A DNA stretch of 64,000 nucleotides from Bacteroidota bacterium (GCA_016712665.1 JADJQP010000002.1:124001-188000), one strand, 5' to 3'; shown: positions 1-10,068, counted from the first letter of the stretch. Translations and numbers: made by a program. The notes: generated by a model from the letters alone, not told the origin.

Positions 1-903
1 TTGATTTTCATATAGTGGCCTTTTGGCACCTTCCGTACTTTTGGGAATAAAGGAAAACCCATTGTCTTTAAACATTGGTGCACCCCATACTTCGAAAGGA
101 GTTTCGGTTCCTCTTCCAACACTCACACATGTGCCCTCAAACAAACAAAGAGATGGATATAAAAAAACAGCGGTGGCCGATTTTAAATTTGGCGAAGGTG
201 GAATGGGTAAATTATATAAGGTATTGTGATCGTAATGTAGGCAAGGAATGACTTTCAATTTGCACGTCATTTTGCCCGTCAACCATTTTTCTCCGTTCAG
301 CATTTGTGCGTATTCCCCCACTGTCATTCCATGAACTATTGGAATGGGTTGCATCCCCACAAAAGATTTATTTTTTGCTTCCATAATAGGCCCATCCACA
401 TAAAATCCATTAGGATTGGGCCGGTCTAGAATTACCAATGGAATCTTTGCTTGTGCGCAAGCCTCCATCATATATTGCAAGGAAGAGATATAGGTATAAA
501 AGCGAACCCCTACATCTTGAATATCAAACACTACTACATCAATTCCCTTCATACTCACGGCAGAGGGTTTTTTATTGGCTCCATACATCGAAGAAATGGG
601 AATGCCGGTTTTGGTATCGATGCCGCTTTTTATCTTTTCTCCGGCATCTGCAGTTCCTCTGAATCCATGCTCGGGCGCAAAAATTTTGACAATATTAATT
701 TTGGATGCCAATAGAGTATCTACCAAATGTCGATCTTTTACCATCGAGGTTTGATTGACCAAAAGAGCCACTTTTTTATTTTTTAAAGAGGATATGTATG
801 AATCCATTTGTTCAGCGCCCACTATAACCTTATTTGAAAAAGTCTGTGCGTTTAGGAAATAGCTTTGAAGAACAATTCCCATTAGTAATACGATTTTCAA
901 CAT
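1..903 (-). CDS. namZ: exo-beta-N-acetylmuramidase NamZ family (DUF1343), C-terminus beyond window edge
   Basis: The frame is open from an ATG at 903 down to base 1, giving at least 301 residues; the C-terminal part lies outside the window. The first ~20 residues look like a signal peptide ending near LNAQ, so the product is probably periplasmic. Family hallmarks are visible: LLVNQTS, then FAPEHGFRG followed by an AGE, and VFDIQDVGVRFYTYISSL, which together are typical of DUF1343 (glycoside hydrolase GH171). Known members release N-acetylmuramic acid from the non-reducing ends of peptidoglycan fragments, so a role in cell-wall recycling is inferred. It is the last visible gene of a run on the minus strand (TPR protein, ribH, LutA-like), 24 bases after its neighbour. 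The family assignment is firm; the substrate is by homology only. Confidence 0.88.
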   Translation of the reverse strand, partial: MLKIVLLMGIVLQSYFLNAQTFSNKVIVGAEQMDSYISSLKNKKVALLVNQTSMVKDRHLVDTLLASKINIVKIFAPEHGFRGTADAGEKIKSGIDTKTGIPISSMYGANKKPSAVSMKGIDVVVFDIQDVGVRFYTYISSLQYMMEACAQAKIPLVILDRPNPNGFYVDGPIMEAKNKSFVGMQPIPIVHGMTVGEYAQMLNGEKWLTGKMTCKLKVIPCLHYDHNTLYNLPIPPSPNLKSATAVFLYPSLCLFEGTCVSVGRGTETPFEVWGAPMFKDNGFSFIPKSTEGAKRPLYENQ

Positions 904-927
904 AACTATTTTTTTTGAATGATGTAA

Positions 928-1649
928 TTATTGCCAGCCTTGAACCAAAACCTCTGCAATATGTGCCGTTTTGATATCCAGCTTTTCATGCTTGATGTAT
1001 CCATCTAAATGCATTAGGCATGAAATATCGGTCGAAATAATGTACTCGCGCCCACTTCTAGAGCGCTTTTAACTTTGGTCATTGCCATACCAATCGATAT
1101 CGGTTCGTATTTAATAGCAAAAGTACCTCCAAATCCGCAACACGTTTCGCACTCTTTCATCTCAACCAATTCAAGTCCTTTTACATGCGACAATAAAGTA
1201 CGGGGCGTTTTCTTTATGCCGCATTCTCGTAAGGATCCACAGGCATCATGATAGGTAGCCTTTGCATTTAGAGTAGCCCCAAAATTTTCGACTTTCAAAA
1301 TATTTACTAAAAACTCCGTTAGTTCAAAACTATTATTGGACACTCGTTTTGCATCTTGCTGGATGGCGCTATTTTCAAAAATTTCGTCAAAGCAACTACG
1401 TACATAACCAATACAGGAACCTGAGGGAGCTACGATATATTCGCTTCCTGAAAAATCTCCGACAAATTTCTCACTAACAGCCTTTGCCTCCTTCATAAAC
1501 CCTGCATTATACGCAGGCTGCCCACAGCAGGTTTGTTGTGGATTGTAACGAACCTGGCAACCCGCCTTTTCAAGCAATTTAACTGTATTCATCCCTACTT
1601 CAGGATAAAGCTGATCTACAAAACAGGGAATAAAGAGTTGCACATTCAT
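928..1649 (-). CDS. lutA: LutA/YkgE-like (Fe-S)-binding oxidoreductase subunit, one frameshift
   Basis: The protein carries two cysteine-rich CCG domains: CFVDQ...CCGQP in the first half and HDACGSLREC...CETCCGFGG in the second. This layout is typical of LutA/YkgE, the Fe-S subunit of the L-lactate utilisation complex LutABC. The annotated frame stops early at 1014. A single lost base near 1048-1053 restores a tail reading EYIISTDISCLMHLDGYI and ending at a TAA at 928-930, for ~240 residues, the usual LutA length. lutB and lutC are not next to it here. It sits 35 bases after ribH in a minus-strand run. The break is probably a sequencing error, because the restored C-terminus matches the expected family ending. 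A glycolate oxidase GlcF-like role is a less likely alternative. Confidence 0.82.
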
Positions 1650-1684
1650 AGATAAAATCGTTTATTGGTAGAAAAATTAGTCGA

Positions 1685-2173
1685 TCAGCTCTTAAAGTGA
1701 TTTTGATTTAAATGAATCATTTTTAAGGCGGCTGTGGCGGCCTCCTTGCCTTTATGTCCATGTACACCGCCGATGCGTTCAAAGGCCTGCTCTTCATTAA
1801 GTACGGTTAGCACCCCAAAAATGACCGGTGCCGCTAGGCTACAATTTAATAGGGTAATCCCCTGCGTTACGGATTGGCAAACATACTCAAAATGAGGGGT
1901 ATCGCCCTTGATAACGCACCCCAAGGCGATATAGGCATCTGCCTTAAGATGATTATAATGTTGCTTAATCGCAAACGGAATTTCAACACATCCCGGCACC
2001 ACAATTTCCTGAATATCTACTTGAGGATATTGCAATAAGATCTCTTTGGTTCCCCTTCGCAGTTCATTGATAATATGCGGATTCCATTCGGTATAAACGA
2101 CAACAACCTGCGATTGTTGAATCTGCAGGTTGTCTGTTTGAAGTAAATATTTCGTATCAATGTTAGATGCCAT
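1685..2173 (-). CDS. ribH: 6,7-dimethyl-8-ribityllumazine synthase
   Basis: This 162-residue protein is the size of a standard RibH. It condenses 5-amino-6-ribitylaminouracil with 3,4-dihydroxy-2-butanone 4-phosphate, the penultimate step of riboflavin synthesis. Characteristic segments are WNPHI near residue 31, PGCVEIPFAI, ALGCVIKGDTPHFEYVC (with the catalytic His after the GDTP) and GVLT near the end, followed by GGVHGHKGKEAA. The start codon lies two bases beyond the stop of the upstream TPR gene, so the two are probably co-transcribed, as often seen in Bacteroidota. No FMN riboswitch is visible upstream. Confidence 0.96.
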   Translation of the reverse strand: MASNIDTKYLLQTDNLQIQQSQVVVVYTEWNPHIINELRRGTKEILLQYPQVDIQEIVVPGCVEIPFAIKQHYNHLKADAYIALGCVIKGDTPHFEYVCQSVTQGITLLNCSLAAPVIFGVLTVLNEEQAFERIGGVHGHKGKEAATAALKMIHLNQNHFKS

Positions 2174-2175
2174 CG

Positions 2176-2890
2176 TTAGTTGTACTCACCCAAGCGAGCA
2201 AGGCTCTTTTTGATATTTTGTGCTTGTGAACTCGAAGGAAATCGGTCAACAATTTTCTTGTAGGTTTTAATAGCCTCTTCCTTGTTGTTTTTTATTTCGT
2301 AGGCCATTCCGGCTCTTTTCGAGATAAACCGGTGTCAACAACACATTATTGTCATCAGCTGAGGCGTCCAAATAAGCTTTGATGGCATCGTCTGTCTTAT
2401 TCTGCTCCATATAGGCATCTCCTAAGGCTCCTTTAGCTACATAACTAACCATCGTTCCTTTACCATCAAATTCCTTCAAATGCTTTTCTGCTTTAGCGAA
2501 ATCGCCCATTTTTAAATAGCAAACCCCTGCATAATAATGCGATAGGTTGGCTGCTGGAGTGCCGCTGTATTTATCAATAATTTTTAAGAAGCCTAAACTA
2601 CTACCATCTCCGTTTAATGCCCAGTTGATGGAGTCAATACCGAAATACGTTTGAGCTCTAAAGATAGCATCATTCGATTTCTGAATTTTAGGTGCCTTAT
2701 AAAAACGAGTATAGGCAAAAATACCGGCAACCACCGCCAAAACACCTATTAGGATATTGTTTATTAGTTTATTGTTATTATGATACCATTTCTCTACGCC
2801 CTTTAGTTTTTCCTCTGCTGAAGGCTCATTGTCAATTACAGCCTCAGCGGTCACTTTTCGAGATGCTGTATATAAATCTTGTTTTGCCAT
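2176..2890 (-). CDS. membrane-anchored TPR protein (YfgM-like), one frameshift
   Basis: A cytoplasmic N-terminus of ~40 residues is followed by one transmembrane helix at about 42-62 (NNILIGVLAVVAGIFAY) and then TPR-like helical repeats (HYYAGVCYLKMGDFAKAEKH; ALGDAYMEQNKTDDAIKAY). This is the usual Bacteroidota gene preceding ribH. The annotated frame stops at 2267 with a nonsense tail. One lost base near 2303-2307 restores GMAYEIKNNKEEAI, a final TPR, and an end at 2176. The restored protein is about 238 residues and its stop sits two bases from the ribH start, which supports the reconstruction. The role is unknown; related YfgM proteins assist periplasmic chaperone networks, and I do not assign more than that. 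Confidence 0.8.
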
Positions 2891-2904
2891 TAGTTATAAA
2901 TTAA

Positions 2905-3532
2905 AAAAAGTAATATTTGCTCTAAAACGAGCGCGAAGTTAATAAAATAGTTTGATTATTTTGTGAATTTGGTAATTTTATATACTTAAAAGAAATATAA
3001 AAGGTCGGAATTAGTAAGGTTTAGGAAAATATTTACTGTTTACATTGTTGGAAAAACATGGACCATGATTCAAAAATCCGTTCACAATAATAGCAAGAAT
3101 TGAAAAACAGGAGCAAATCATGCGAAATTGCTTATTTAGCTTTTGAAAAAATTAGGTAGGTTCATTAGTAAAATTCCAATGTGGTTTGAGGGCTCAAAAG
3201 GCGAAAAAGTCTTATACACGGTTTTCGAATCCTGCGAACATTTATCTTGCACTTAAGCCAGTTTTACACCCTCGATAATTGGCAAGCACTACTGAGCATC
3301 CTATTCTTGACAGTACAAACGCTATCCGCACCTATTTCTATTTATATGATGGACCCAGAGGGATTTTTAGTGGTCCGGCAAGTAGCCGAGGAAGTTATGA
3401 TTGTTGCTACTACCATTCATAAATGGCGTATCAAATTAGATTTTGAACAGGTACCCGTATTGGTGGATCTAAAAGTGGCCAAACTTCCATTGAAGTGGTA
3501 CCAAGTAATTATTGGCTAAAGACGAAATGCTA
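2905..3532. other. 630-base gap with no confident gene
   Basis: The stretch between the TPR gene and the miaB promoter has no gene I can identify. One plus-strand open frame runs from 3247 to 3519 (90 codons), but its translation resembles no family I know. A second frame over the same DNA (about 3283-3420) also gives a plausible-looking peptide, as expected if a real gene has been scrambled by indels. Just before it, TATCTTGCAC at 3242-3251 looks like a Bacteroidetes -7 box lacking one T. No tRNA, SRP RNA, 6S or RNase P signature was seen. Confidence 0.4.
3247..3519 (+). CDS. doubtful small ORF, unrecognised
   Basis: An ATT/TTG-type start would be needed here, since no ATG opens the frame. 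The 90-residue translation is moderately hydrophobic in its first third and has no recognisable motif. It lies immediately upstream of the miaB promoter. It may be chance, or a fragment of a gene broken by the indels that are frequent in this sequence. No function can be proposed. Confidence 0.2.
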   Translation: MHLSQFYTLDNWQALLSILFLTVQTLSAPISIYMMDPEGFLVVRQVAEEVMIVATTIHKWRIKLDFEQVPVLVDLKVAKLPLKWYQVIIG

Positions 3533-3540
3533 TATATTTG
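3533..3540 (+). promoter_or_regulatory. -7 element TATATTTG upstream of miaB
   Basis: A perfect match to the Bacteroidetes sigma-A -7 consensus TAnnTTTG lies 27 bases before the miaB ATG at 3568. A TTG inside the element (3538) is in frame with miaB but cannot be the start, because it would fall within the promoter. Confidence 0.65.
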
Positions 3541-3567
3541 CATTCCCAATATTATTTTGGCCATTCC

Positions 3568-4972
3568 ATGTTTGAACAAATAGAGAAGCATATCGACGAA
3601 ACGAAACAAGGAAGCTCCATTATTTCAAAAATAAATGAAGCCTCCAGCAAGAAATTCTATATCGAAAGTTATGGTTGCGCCATGAATTTTAACGATAGCG
3701 AAATTGTAGCCTCAATTCTATATGAAAAGGGATACGGCACCACTCCCAATGCCGAAGATGCCAATCTTATTTTAATCAATACTTGCTCTATCCGCGATAA
3801 GGCTGAGCAAACCGTTCGTAACCGACTCAAACATTTCAAAGGAATCAAAAAAAGAAACCGAGAAATGCTGGTTGTGATTATGGGATGCATGGCGGAGCGA
3901 CTGAAAGACCAGCTATTGAGCAGGAAAAATTGGTGGATATTGTAATTGGACCGATGCCTATCGAACATTACCGACTTTAATTGCTGAAACCCAAGACGGA
4001 CAAAAATCGGTCAATACCCTGCTAAGCCGTGAGGAAACCTATGGGGATATTAATCCGGTTCGTCTCGACGGAAGCGGCGTTACAAGCTTTGTAAGTATCA
4101 TGCGCGGTTGCAATAACATGTGCAGCTTTTGTGTAGTGCCCTTTACCAGAGGTCGTGAACGAAGTCGCGATGCCCAATCCATTGTGCAAGAAGCGAAACA
4201 TCTATTTGAAAACGGTTATCGAGAGATGACCCTATTGGGCCAAAACGTAGATAGCTATCGCTGGGAGAATTCGGACGGTACAGAGGTGGTTAGTTTTTCA
4301 AAATTACTGGAAATGGTAGCGCAAATTCATCCTCGCTTTCGCATTCGATTCAGCACCTCGCATCCCAAAGATATTACAGACGATGTATTGCATATCATGG
4401 CAAAATATGATAATATTTGTAACAATATTCATCTACCCATCCAAAGTGGCAGCACCCGCATTCTGCAGATGATGAATAGAACCTATACAAAGGAGTGGTA
4501 TTTGCATAAGGTGAAACGAATTCGTGAAATCATTCCAAATTGTGCCATAAGCACCGATCTCATAATTGGCTTTTGTACGGAAACAGATGAAGATCATCAA
4601 GAAACTTTAAAGGTAATCGATCAATGTAAGTTTGACCTGGCGTATATGTATACATATAGCGAGCGACCGGGTACTTTGGCTGCACGTCGTTACCCCGATG
4701 ACATCCCTGATGAGGTAAAAAACCGTCGTCTGACAGAGATAATCACACGGCAACGAATCAATAGTCACCGTAGTAATGTAGAAGATGTAGGTAAAGTGTT
4801 TGAAGTATTGGTAGAAGGTCCATCCAAAAAGAACTCAGAAGAATATAGTGGCCGAACCGATAGCAATAAGATGGTTATTTTTCCAAGAGAAAATGTACAG
4901 AAAGGAGACTTTGTAAAGGTGGAAATAACCGCTTGTACCTCTGGTACCTTGCTGGGTAAAATGGTTTCCTAA
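3568..4972 (+). CDS. miaB: tRNA-2-methylthio-N6-dimethylallyladenosine synthase MiaB, two frameshifts
   Basis: MiaB adds the 2-methylthio group to N6-isopentenyladenosine-37 in tRNA. The N-terminal UPF0004 domain shows its three cluster cysteines (ESYGCAMNFND, INTCSIRDKA, IMGCMAER). The radical-SAM CxxxCxxC motif is at MRGCNNMCSFC, and a C-terminal TRAM-like segment ends the protein. The sequence is interrupted by two lost bases about 36 bases apart, near 3915-3918 (ttgGag) and 3951-3953 (ccCgat). Repairing both joins the halves into ~470 residues, the normal length. The ATG at 3568 is chosen because of the -7 box at 3533-3540. Its stop overlaps the stop of the convergent gene on the other strand. 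Confidence 0.93.
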
Positions 4973-5205
4973 ACGATAGCTACTTTTCGCTCCTCTACAA
5001 ACAAGTCTTCCATAATGAAGTCCATGAGTTTGGCATCCGGTTGCATTTCAAATTGATCTACTTCATCAATAGTCATTTTGAGTGTTTTAATTTCATTTTT
5101 GATGCTGAGGTTGGTTTGCATTGCTTTTTCGATAGCAAGCGTAGTATCGCTATTTGCTTCATTTAAAACGTAAAGAAGTAAATCGTTAGAGGTAAAATTG
5201 TGCAT
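4969..5205 (-). CDS. small conserved hypothetical protein
   Basis: From the ATG at 5205 the product is 78 residues, starting MHNFTSNDLLLYVLNE. It is acidic and helical, with a short pattern (DLLLYVLNEANSDTTLAIEKA...) like small Bacteroidota proteins related in look to anti-sigma N-termini, but it has no membrane helix. A longer in-frame start at 5259 is less likely. The stop codon overlaps that of miaB, so the two genes converge tail to tail. Function unknown. Confidence 0.6.
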   Translation of the reverse strand: MHNFTSNDLLLYVLNEANSDTTLAIEKAMQTNLSIKNEIKTLKMTIDEVDQFEMQPDAKLMDFIMEDLFVEERKVAIV

Positions 5206-5361
5206 GTATTTATTTGATTTGGATATAAAACGAGGGTTGGATTGTTTTAGTATGACCAATTATTTCATTTACAAATTATTAACAAATTTCAATTTCATTT
5301 CACGTCCTTTGGTAATAAGCCAAGAAATACCTATTTTACAATAATCAATAAACCACCGGAA

Positions 5362-6936
5362 TTGAATTTCAAATATGTCATCCTCCTATTATTCTCAATT
5401 ATCCCAATAAAGGCTCATTGTCAAAATTATAAAAGTGTGGTTTCAGGCGATACAACCTATTATGCAAGTACGGGCTATTTCTGGCCTTATTCAAATACCC
5501 TGCGGATGATTTATATTTCTAATTCCTTAGATATTGGGCCGGATAGTATGTTTTATTTTTATCCAACCGTACGTCCTACAGTCAACTCGCTTTGGTGTTT
5601 AGATACCTTGGGACCAACTTGGTTTGGGGAATACTTATTAAGAAATAATTTGGGGGAAGAAAAATACCAAAATATGTTTGGGGACATTATATTATTAAAA
5701 ACGTTAAGTAATATTAATGACAGTTGGAAAATAGTTACAGATTCCAATAGTGTTGAAATTTGGGGCACTGTAATTCAACAGGACACGATGACTATCGATA
5801 ATCAGTTGGACAGTATCAAATCAATAAACTTGCAAGCATATATCAATCAAACTCCCCAAGTACATGATTATAATAACAGAAAAATTATCTTAAGTAAAAA
5901 TCATGGATTTGTTGTAACACTCGATTTTTTTACCTTCCCCTATTCCTATCTTGGAACGTACACAGTACAATCCGAAGATACTGGTTCATACTATCGATTG
6001 GAAAGAAAATACACAGAAAGAAAATTAGACGATATTAATTTCATAAAAAAATTTCAATCAGGAAATTATTGGCAGTACGTCGATTCGCTGTATATGGAGG
6101 ATAATGTTTATTATACTACCATTGTAAAACATATCCAAGATTCAGTTATTTCATCATATGCTTTAAATGCAGAATGCTTCGTTGTTGATTTCTATACTAT
6201 TTCAAATGAAAATCATAAGCAATTTATCGCTCCCAATCAACAAAATCCCCAGGGTATTTATACAACGGGAGACACGGTTTTGTACACCTTTCACACAGAT
6301 ACTATTTGCAATGCTACCATGCCTATTATTATGAGAGATTCGATTTTCCCGGAAACAAGACATAATGAAGGACTATGGATGCTTTCTTCCTCCGTTCCCA
6401 TATTTTACTATTTCACCACCTTCGAAGATTCTCTGGCAATGTTTGCATCCTTCTATCACTGGAATAATAATTATGGGTATAATCCAAACTTCAATTGCAT
6501 AACCAATATGAACACAGTTAGTGGTCAAAAAGACATTTATCTTCAATATCTTGAAGGATTTGGCATCTTCAAAAAAGTCATCTTTAGAGGCAATGCAGGA
6601 GGAGGCGCTACTGAGGAAGACAGACATTTTTATCACAATTTCTTTAAAATTGGGAATGATACTTTTGGCACACCGCTCAATTTAAAAGTACTTTCTTTAA
6701 ATGATAAGCTATCCAACAACGAACTAATCATTTATCCGAATCCAAGTGCTTCTGGTCAATTTAATATACAAACGAACGAAAAAATAAATTGGGAGATTTA
6801 TAGTTTGGACGGAAAGTTAATTATTTCAGGTACAAAAAATAATATTGACCTTTCAAAATGTAATAAGGGAATTTATTTTCTAAAATTAAATATAAAAGGC
6901 ACCATTTACTTCAAGAAATTATTCAATAGCTACTAA
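5362..6936 (+). CDS. T9SS type-A sorted secreted protein of unknown function
   Basis: A TTG start gives a signal peptide (hydrophobic VILLLFSIIPIKAHC, cleavage near HCQ). The 524-residue body is rich in aromatic residues and lacks a domain I recognise. The last ~75 residues form a type-A C-terminal sorting domain: IIYPNPSASGQF, IYSLDGKLI, and GIYFLKLNIKG. Such proteins cross the outer membrane through the type IX system and are cleaved and anchored at the surface or released. No obvious partner gene adjoins it; the next gene has its own promoter. Confidence 0.85.
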   Translation: MNFKYVILLLFSIIPIKAHCQNYKSVVSGDTTYYASTGYFWPYSNTLRMIYISNSLDIGPDSMFYFYPTVRPTVNSLWCLDTLGPTWFGEYLLRNNLGEEKYQNMFGDIILLKTLSNINDSWKIVTDSNSVEIWGTVIQQDTMTIDNQLDSIKSINLQAYINQTPQVHDYNNRKIILSKNHGFVVTLDFFTFPYSYLGTYTVQSEDTGSYYRLERKYTERKLDDINFIKKFQSGNYWQYVDSLYMEDNVYYTTIVKHIQDSVISSYALNAECFVVDFYTISNENHKQFIAPNQQNPQGIYTTGDTVLYTFHTDTICNATMPIIMRDSIFPETRHNEGLWMLSSSVPIFYYFTTFEDSLAMFASFYHWNNNYGYNPNFNCITNMNTVSGQKDIYLQYLEGFGIFKKVIFRGNAGGGATEEDRHFYHNFFKIGNDTFGTPLNLKVLSLNDKLSNNELIIYPNPSASGQFNIQTNEKINWEIYSLDGKLIISGTKNNIDLSKCNKGIYFLKLNIKGTIYFKKLFNSY

Positions 6937-7006
6937 AATCAATTCAAACTTATTTCTTTACTGTTTCAAACACGATTTTAGTACAATTACTCCTTATTTA
7001 ATTTAT

Positions 7007-7014
7007 TACTTTTG
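7007..7014 (+). promoter_or_regulatory. -7 element TACTTTTG
   Basis: A perfect TAnnTTTG element lies 19 bases before the TTG start of the DUF2279 gene at 7034, supporting that start and an independent transcript with a very short leader. Confidence 0.6.
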
Positions 7015-7033
7015 TCATTCGCAATTTAATAAT

Positions 7034-7975
7034 TTGAAACCATTACTTTTCCTCCTCTTCCTCCTATCCAATCAATCCTTTGCACAAGAAAACAAATGGA
7101 GGCATCTATTCACAAATGCAGATACCCTTAATAAAAAAAGACTCAAAACTGTTTCCATTGCGCAGTCAGGTATCTGGGTATCGAGTTTAGTAGGCCTCAA
7201 TCAGGCCTGGTATGCCAATTACCCGCGATCCGCCTTTCATTTGTTTAACGATGCCGGCGAATGGCAACAAATCGATAAAATTGGTCATGCGTTTAGCGCC
7301 AATTGGGGTGCCAATTTATCATCCGGATTATTTAGATGGAGTGGTTTGAAACGAAACAAAGCCGCACTATTGGGCACCGGTATGGGTATCGCGTATGTAA
7401 GTGTCATCGAAATTCTAGACGGGTATAGCACCGGATGGGGCTTTAGTATGGCCGATATGGCAGCCAACCTGTCCGGGTCTCTCCTATTTCTAAGTCAAGA
7501 ACTAGCCTGGCAGGAACAACGAATCCAATTCAAATTTTCATCACATTTGGTAGATTACAAGCAACCAGAATTGATCAAAAAGGCAGATGACTTGTATGGT
7601 CACTCCTTGGCCGAACGAATTCTGAAAGATTATAATGGGCAGACTTATTGGTTGAGCCTCAATATTTGGTCTTTTGCTAAAGACCGGTTTCGACCAAAGT
7701 GGCTTAATATCGCTTTAGGTTATGGTGGCAGCGGCATGTTAGGTGGGTATAGCAACCAGTGGATGGACAAACAAGGCATTTACCACAATCGGAGTGATGT
7801 GCCGCGTGTTACGCAATTCTATCTCGCACCGGACATCGACTTGAGTAAAATTGAAATTAGAGGTCGTAAATTAAAATTATTGAAACTACTCAATGGCCTG
7901 CGACTGAAGTTTCCCTTACCTGCCCTGGAGTGGAATACCTATGGGGATGTAAAATTTCACGCCTTGTATTTTTAG
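7034..7975 (+). CDS. DUF2279 family envelope protein (YfiM-like)
   Basis: The 313-residue product starts with a clear signal peptide (LLFLLFLLSNQSFA). It then carries the glycine- and aromatic-rich core typical of DUF2279: QIDKIGHAFSANWGANL, then GIAYVSVIEILDGYSTGWGFS, followed by ADMAANLSGS. The conserved DKIGH and E...DG...GWGFS positions match YfiM-like outer-membrane lipoproteins, although this one has no lipobox. It is probably periplasmic or in the outer membrane. Function is unknown for the family. Confidence 0.75.
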   Translation: MKPLLFLLFLLSNQSFAQENKWRHLFTNADTLNKKRLKTVSIAQSGIWVSSLVGLNQAWYANYPRSAFHLFNDAGEWQQIDKIGHAFSANWGANLSSGLFRWSGLKRNKAALLGTGMGIAYVSVIEILDGYSTGWGFSMADMAANLSGSLLFLSQELAWQEQRIQFKFSSHLVDYKQPELIKKADDLYGHSLAERILKDYNGQTYWLSLNIWSFAKDRFRPKWLNIALGYGGSGMLGGYSNQWMDKQGIYHNRSDVPRVTQFYLAPDIDLSKIEIRGRKLKLLKLLNGLRLKFPLPALEWNTYGDVKFHALYF

Positions 7976-8139
7976 TAGGTAGCTTATGTAATATTGGGTG
8001 TGCCCCTCCCAAAACCTCGGGTCGGGCTGTCCGTTTCAATCTTTTTTTAGATACGAATTCGCACCTTCAACGAATAAATAAAAAGGATTTCCACTTCCAT
8101 CCCTCACACAAGTTGGTCCTTGCTGCGGACAAAAATTCT

Positions 8140-10068
8140 TTACGATGCAGCATGAGCCACGTGTAGGGTCTCCCATAAAACCTCCACCGTTTCAACCACA
8201 GCATTGGCATCATAATGACACTCTCGATGCAATTCTGCAGGTTTTCCATGTTCCACAATACGATCGGGAATACCTAACATGGTAACCGTTGGTTTATACT
8301 GATGCAAGGCAAAAAATTCCAAACAAGCACTTCCAAAACCACCCACTACGGTGCCGTCCTCAATGGTAATGACCGCATCAAAGTGCTTTCCCACTTCATG
8401 TAAAATAGTTTCGTCAATGGGCTTCACAAATCGCATATTGTAATGTGCCGGTTCCATTCCCTTATCAGCTAAACGGGCACATGCTTCTATCACAAAATTT
8501 CCGGGATGACCGATTGATAAGATGGCAATTTTACTTCCTCCCTTCACCAGCATGCCTTTGCCGGTCTCCATCATTTCAAAAGGTTGCAGCCAATCGCTCA
8601 TCACCCCCTCGCCTCTTGGATAGCGAATCACATAAGGCAGTGTATTTTCTTCGCTTTGAGCGGTAAACATCATATTGCGTAATTCCACCTCATTCATAGG
8701 GGCAGCCACTATCATATTAGGTATACAACGCATATATGCTATGTCATAAACCCCATGATGGGTAGGACCGTCATCACCTACTAATCCGGCTCTGTCCAAA
8801 CAAAATATTACAGGCAATTTTTGAATTGCTACATCGTGCACTACCTGATCGTAGGCCCTTTGCATAAAGGATGAATAAATATTGCAAAAAACCTTCATCC
8901 CTTGGGTGGCCAATCCGGCACTCAAAGTTACGGCATGTTGCTCGCAGATTCCCACATCAAAAGCCCGGTCCGGCATCTCTGCCATCATATATTTAAGAGA
9001 GCAACCAGAAGGCATCGCCGGCGTAACACCCATCACCTTCTTATTTAGTTTAGCCAACTCAATAATACTCTTTCCAAACACATCTTGATATTTCGGCGGT
9101 TGCGGAGCATCATACACTACTTTATTAATTTTTCCGGTGGTTTTGTCAAACAGCCCGGGTGCATGCCAAAGGGTCTGATCCTTTTCAGCCAGATCGTACC
9201 CTTTTCCTTTTATTGTATTGATATGCAGTATCTTAGGACCTTTTATCTTCTGTAAATCTTTAAGTGTTTCTACTAGCTTCAAAATATTATGCCCGTCCAC
9301 TTGGCCAAAATATCGCAGACCTAAGGCCTCAAATAAATTACTGGTTTTAGATACCACTCCCTTAATTCCAGCCTCAACTTTGGAAGCTATTTTCTGATTA
9401 AAATCTCCTCCCGGCAATTTCCCCAATATTTTCCAAACATCATCCCGTACCTTATTATAGGTCTTAGAAGTGGTGATATCAGTCAGATACTCCTTGAGCG
9501 AACCCACATTGGGGTCTATACTCATATTGTTATCATTTAATATTATCAGAATATTAGCCCCGGAGGAACCTACATGTTGCAAGGCCTCAAAGGGCAAACC
9601 GGCAGTCATAGCCCCATCACCAATTATGGCAACATGATGTCTATACGTTTCTCCTTTCAATTTAGAAGCAATAGCCATCCCTAATGCTGCCGAAATAGAG
9701 GTTGACGAATGCCCTACTCCAAAAGCGTCATATTTACTTTCACTCATCTTAGGAAAGCCACTTAAGCCACCATACTTTCTATTGGTGTGAAATTGTTCTC
9801 TACGGCCGGTTAATATTTTATGTCCATAGGCCTGATGCCCCACATCCCATACCAATAAGTCGTCTGGCGTATTAAACACATAATGTAATGCCACACTAAG
9901 TTCTACAACACCTAAACTGGCTCCAAAATGACCTCCGTTGACACTTACCGAATCAATGATAAATTGACGCAATTCGGTGCAAACTTCGAGCAAATCCTCT
10001 TTGTTTACTTTCTTTAAATCTGATGGGAAATTAATTTTACTTAATAGGGGGCCTGCTTGTAACTTCAT
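8140..10068 (-). CDS. dxs: 1-deoxy-D-xylulose-5-phosphate synthase
   Basis: Dxs joins pyruvate and glyceraldehyde-3-phosphate with thiamine diphosphate, the first step of the MEP isoprenoid pathway. From the ATG at 10068 the protein is 642 residues, the family norm; a start 20 codons upstream would add an unconserved tail. Visible signatures are the TPP-binding GDGAMTAG followed by ILNDNNMSI, the WDVGHQAYGHKIL segment containing a conserved His, and in the transketolase-like middle domain VGDDGPTHHGVYD. The stop faces the DUF2279 gene across a 164-base gap in which I see no hairpin with a T tract that would make a convincing terminator. Confidence 0.97.
   Translation of the reverse strand: MKLQAGPLLSKINFPSDLKKVNKEDLLEVCTELRQFIIDSVSVNGGHFGASLGVVELSVALHYVFNTPDDLLVWDVGHQAYGHKILTGRREQFHTNRKYGGLSGFPKMSESKYDAFGVGHSSTSISAALGMAIASKLKGETYRHHVAIIGDGAMTAGLPFEALQHVGSSGANILIILNDNNMSIDPNVGSLKEYLTDITTSKTYNKVRDDVWKILGKLPGGDFNQKIASKVEAGIKGVVSKTSNLFEALGLRYFGQVDGHNILKLVETLKDLQKIKGPKILHINTIKGKGYDLAEKDQTLWHAPGLFDKTTGKINKVVYDAPQPPKYQDVFGKSIIELAKLNKKVMGVTPAMPSGCSLKYMMAEMPDRAFDVGICEQHAVTLSAGLATQGMKVFCNIYSSFMQRAYDQVVHDVAIQKLPVIFCLDRAGLVGDDGPTHHGVYDIAYMRCIPNMIVAAPMNEVELRNMMFTAQSEENTLPYVIRYPRGEGVMSDWLQPFEMMETGKGMLVKGGSKIAILSIGHPGNFVIEACARLADKGMEPAHYNMRFVKPIDETILHEVGKHFDAVITIEDGTVVGGFGSACLEFFALHQYKPTVTMLGIPDRIVEHGKPAELHRECHYDANAVVETVEVLWETLHVAHAAS

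Noticed and set aside
438..714. Plus-strand ORFs at 438-662 and 451-714 (and 23-229)
   Set aside because: They are shadows of the NamZ gene, whose minus-strand frame is open over the whole of 1-903 with clear family motifs.
3538..3540. TTG start for miaB
   Set aside because: It lies within the -7 box; the ATG at 3568 gives the normal N-terminus.
7930..8166. Plus-strand ORF with a lipoprotein-like CNIGC
   Set aside because: It overlaps the ends of two solid genes, the residues before the Cys do not fit a lipobox well, and the rest has no protein character.
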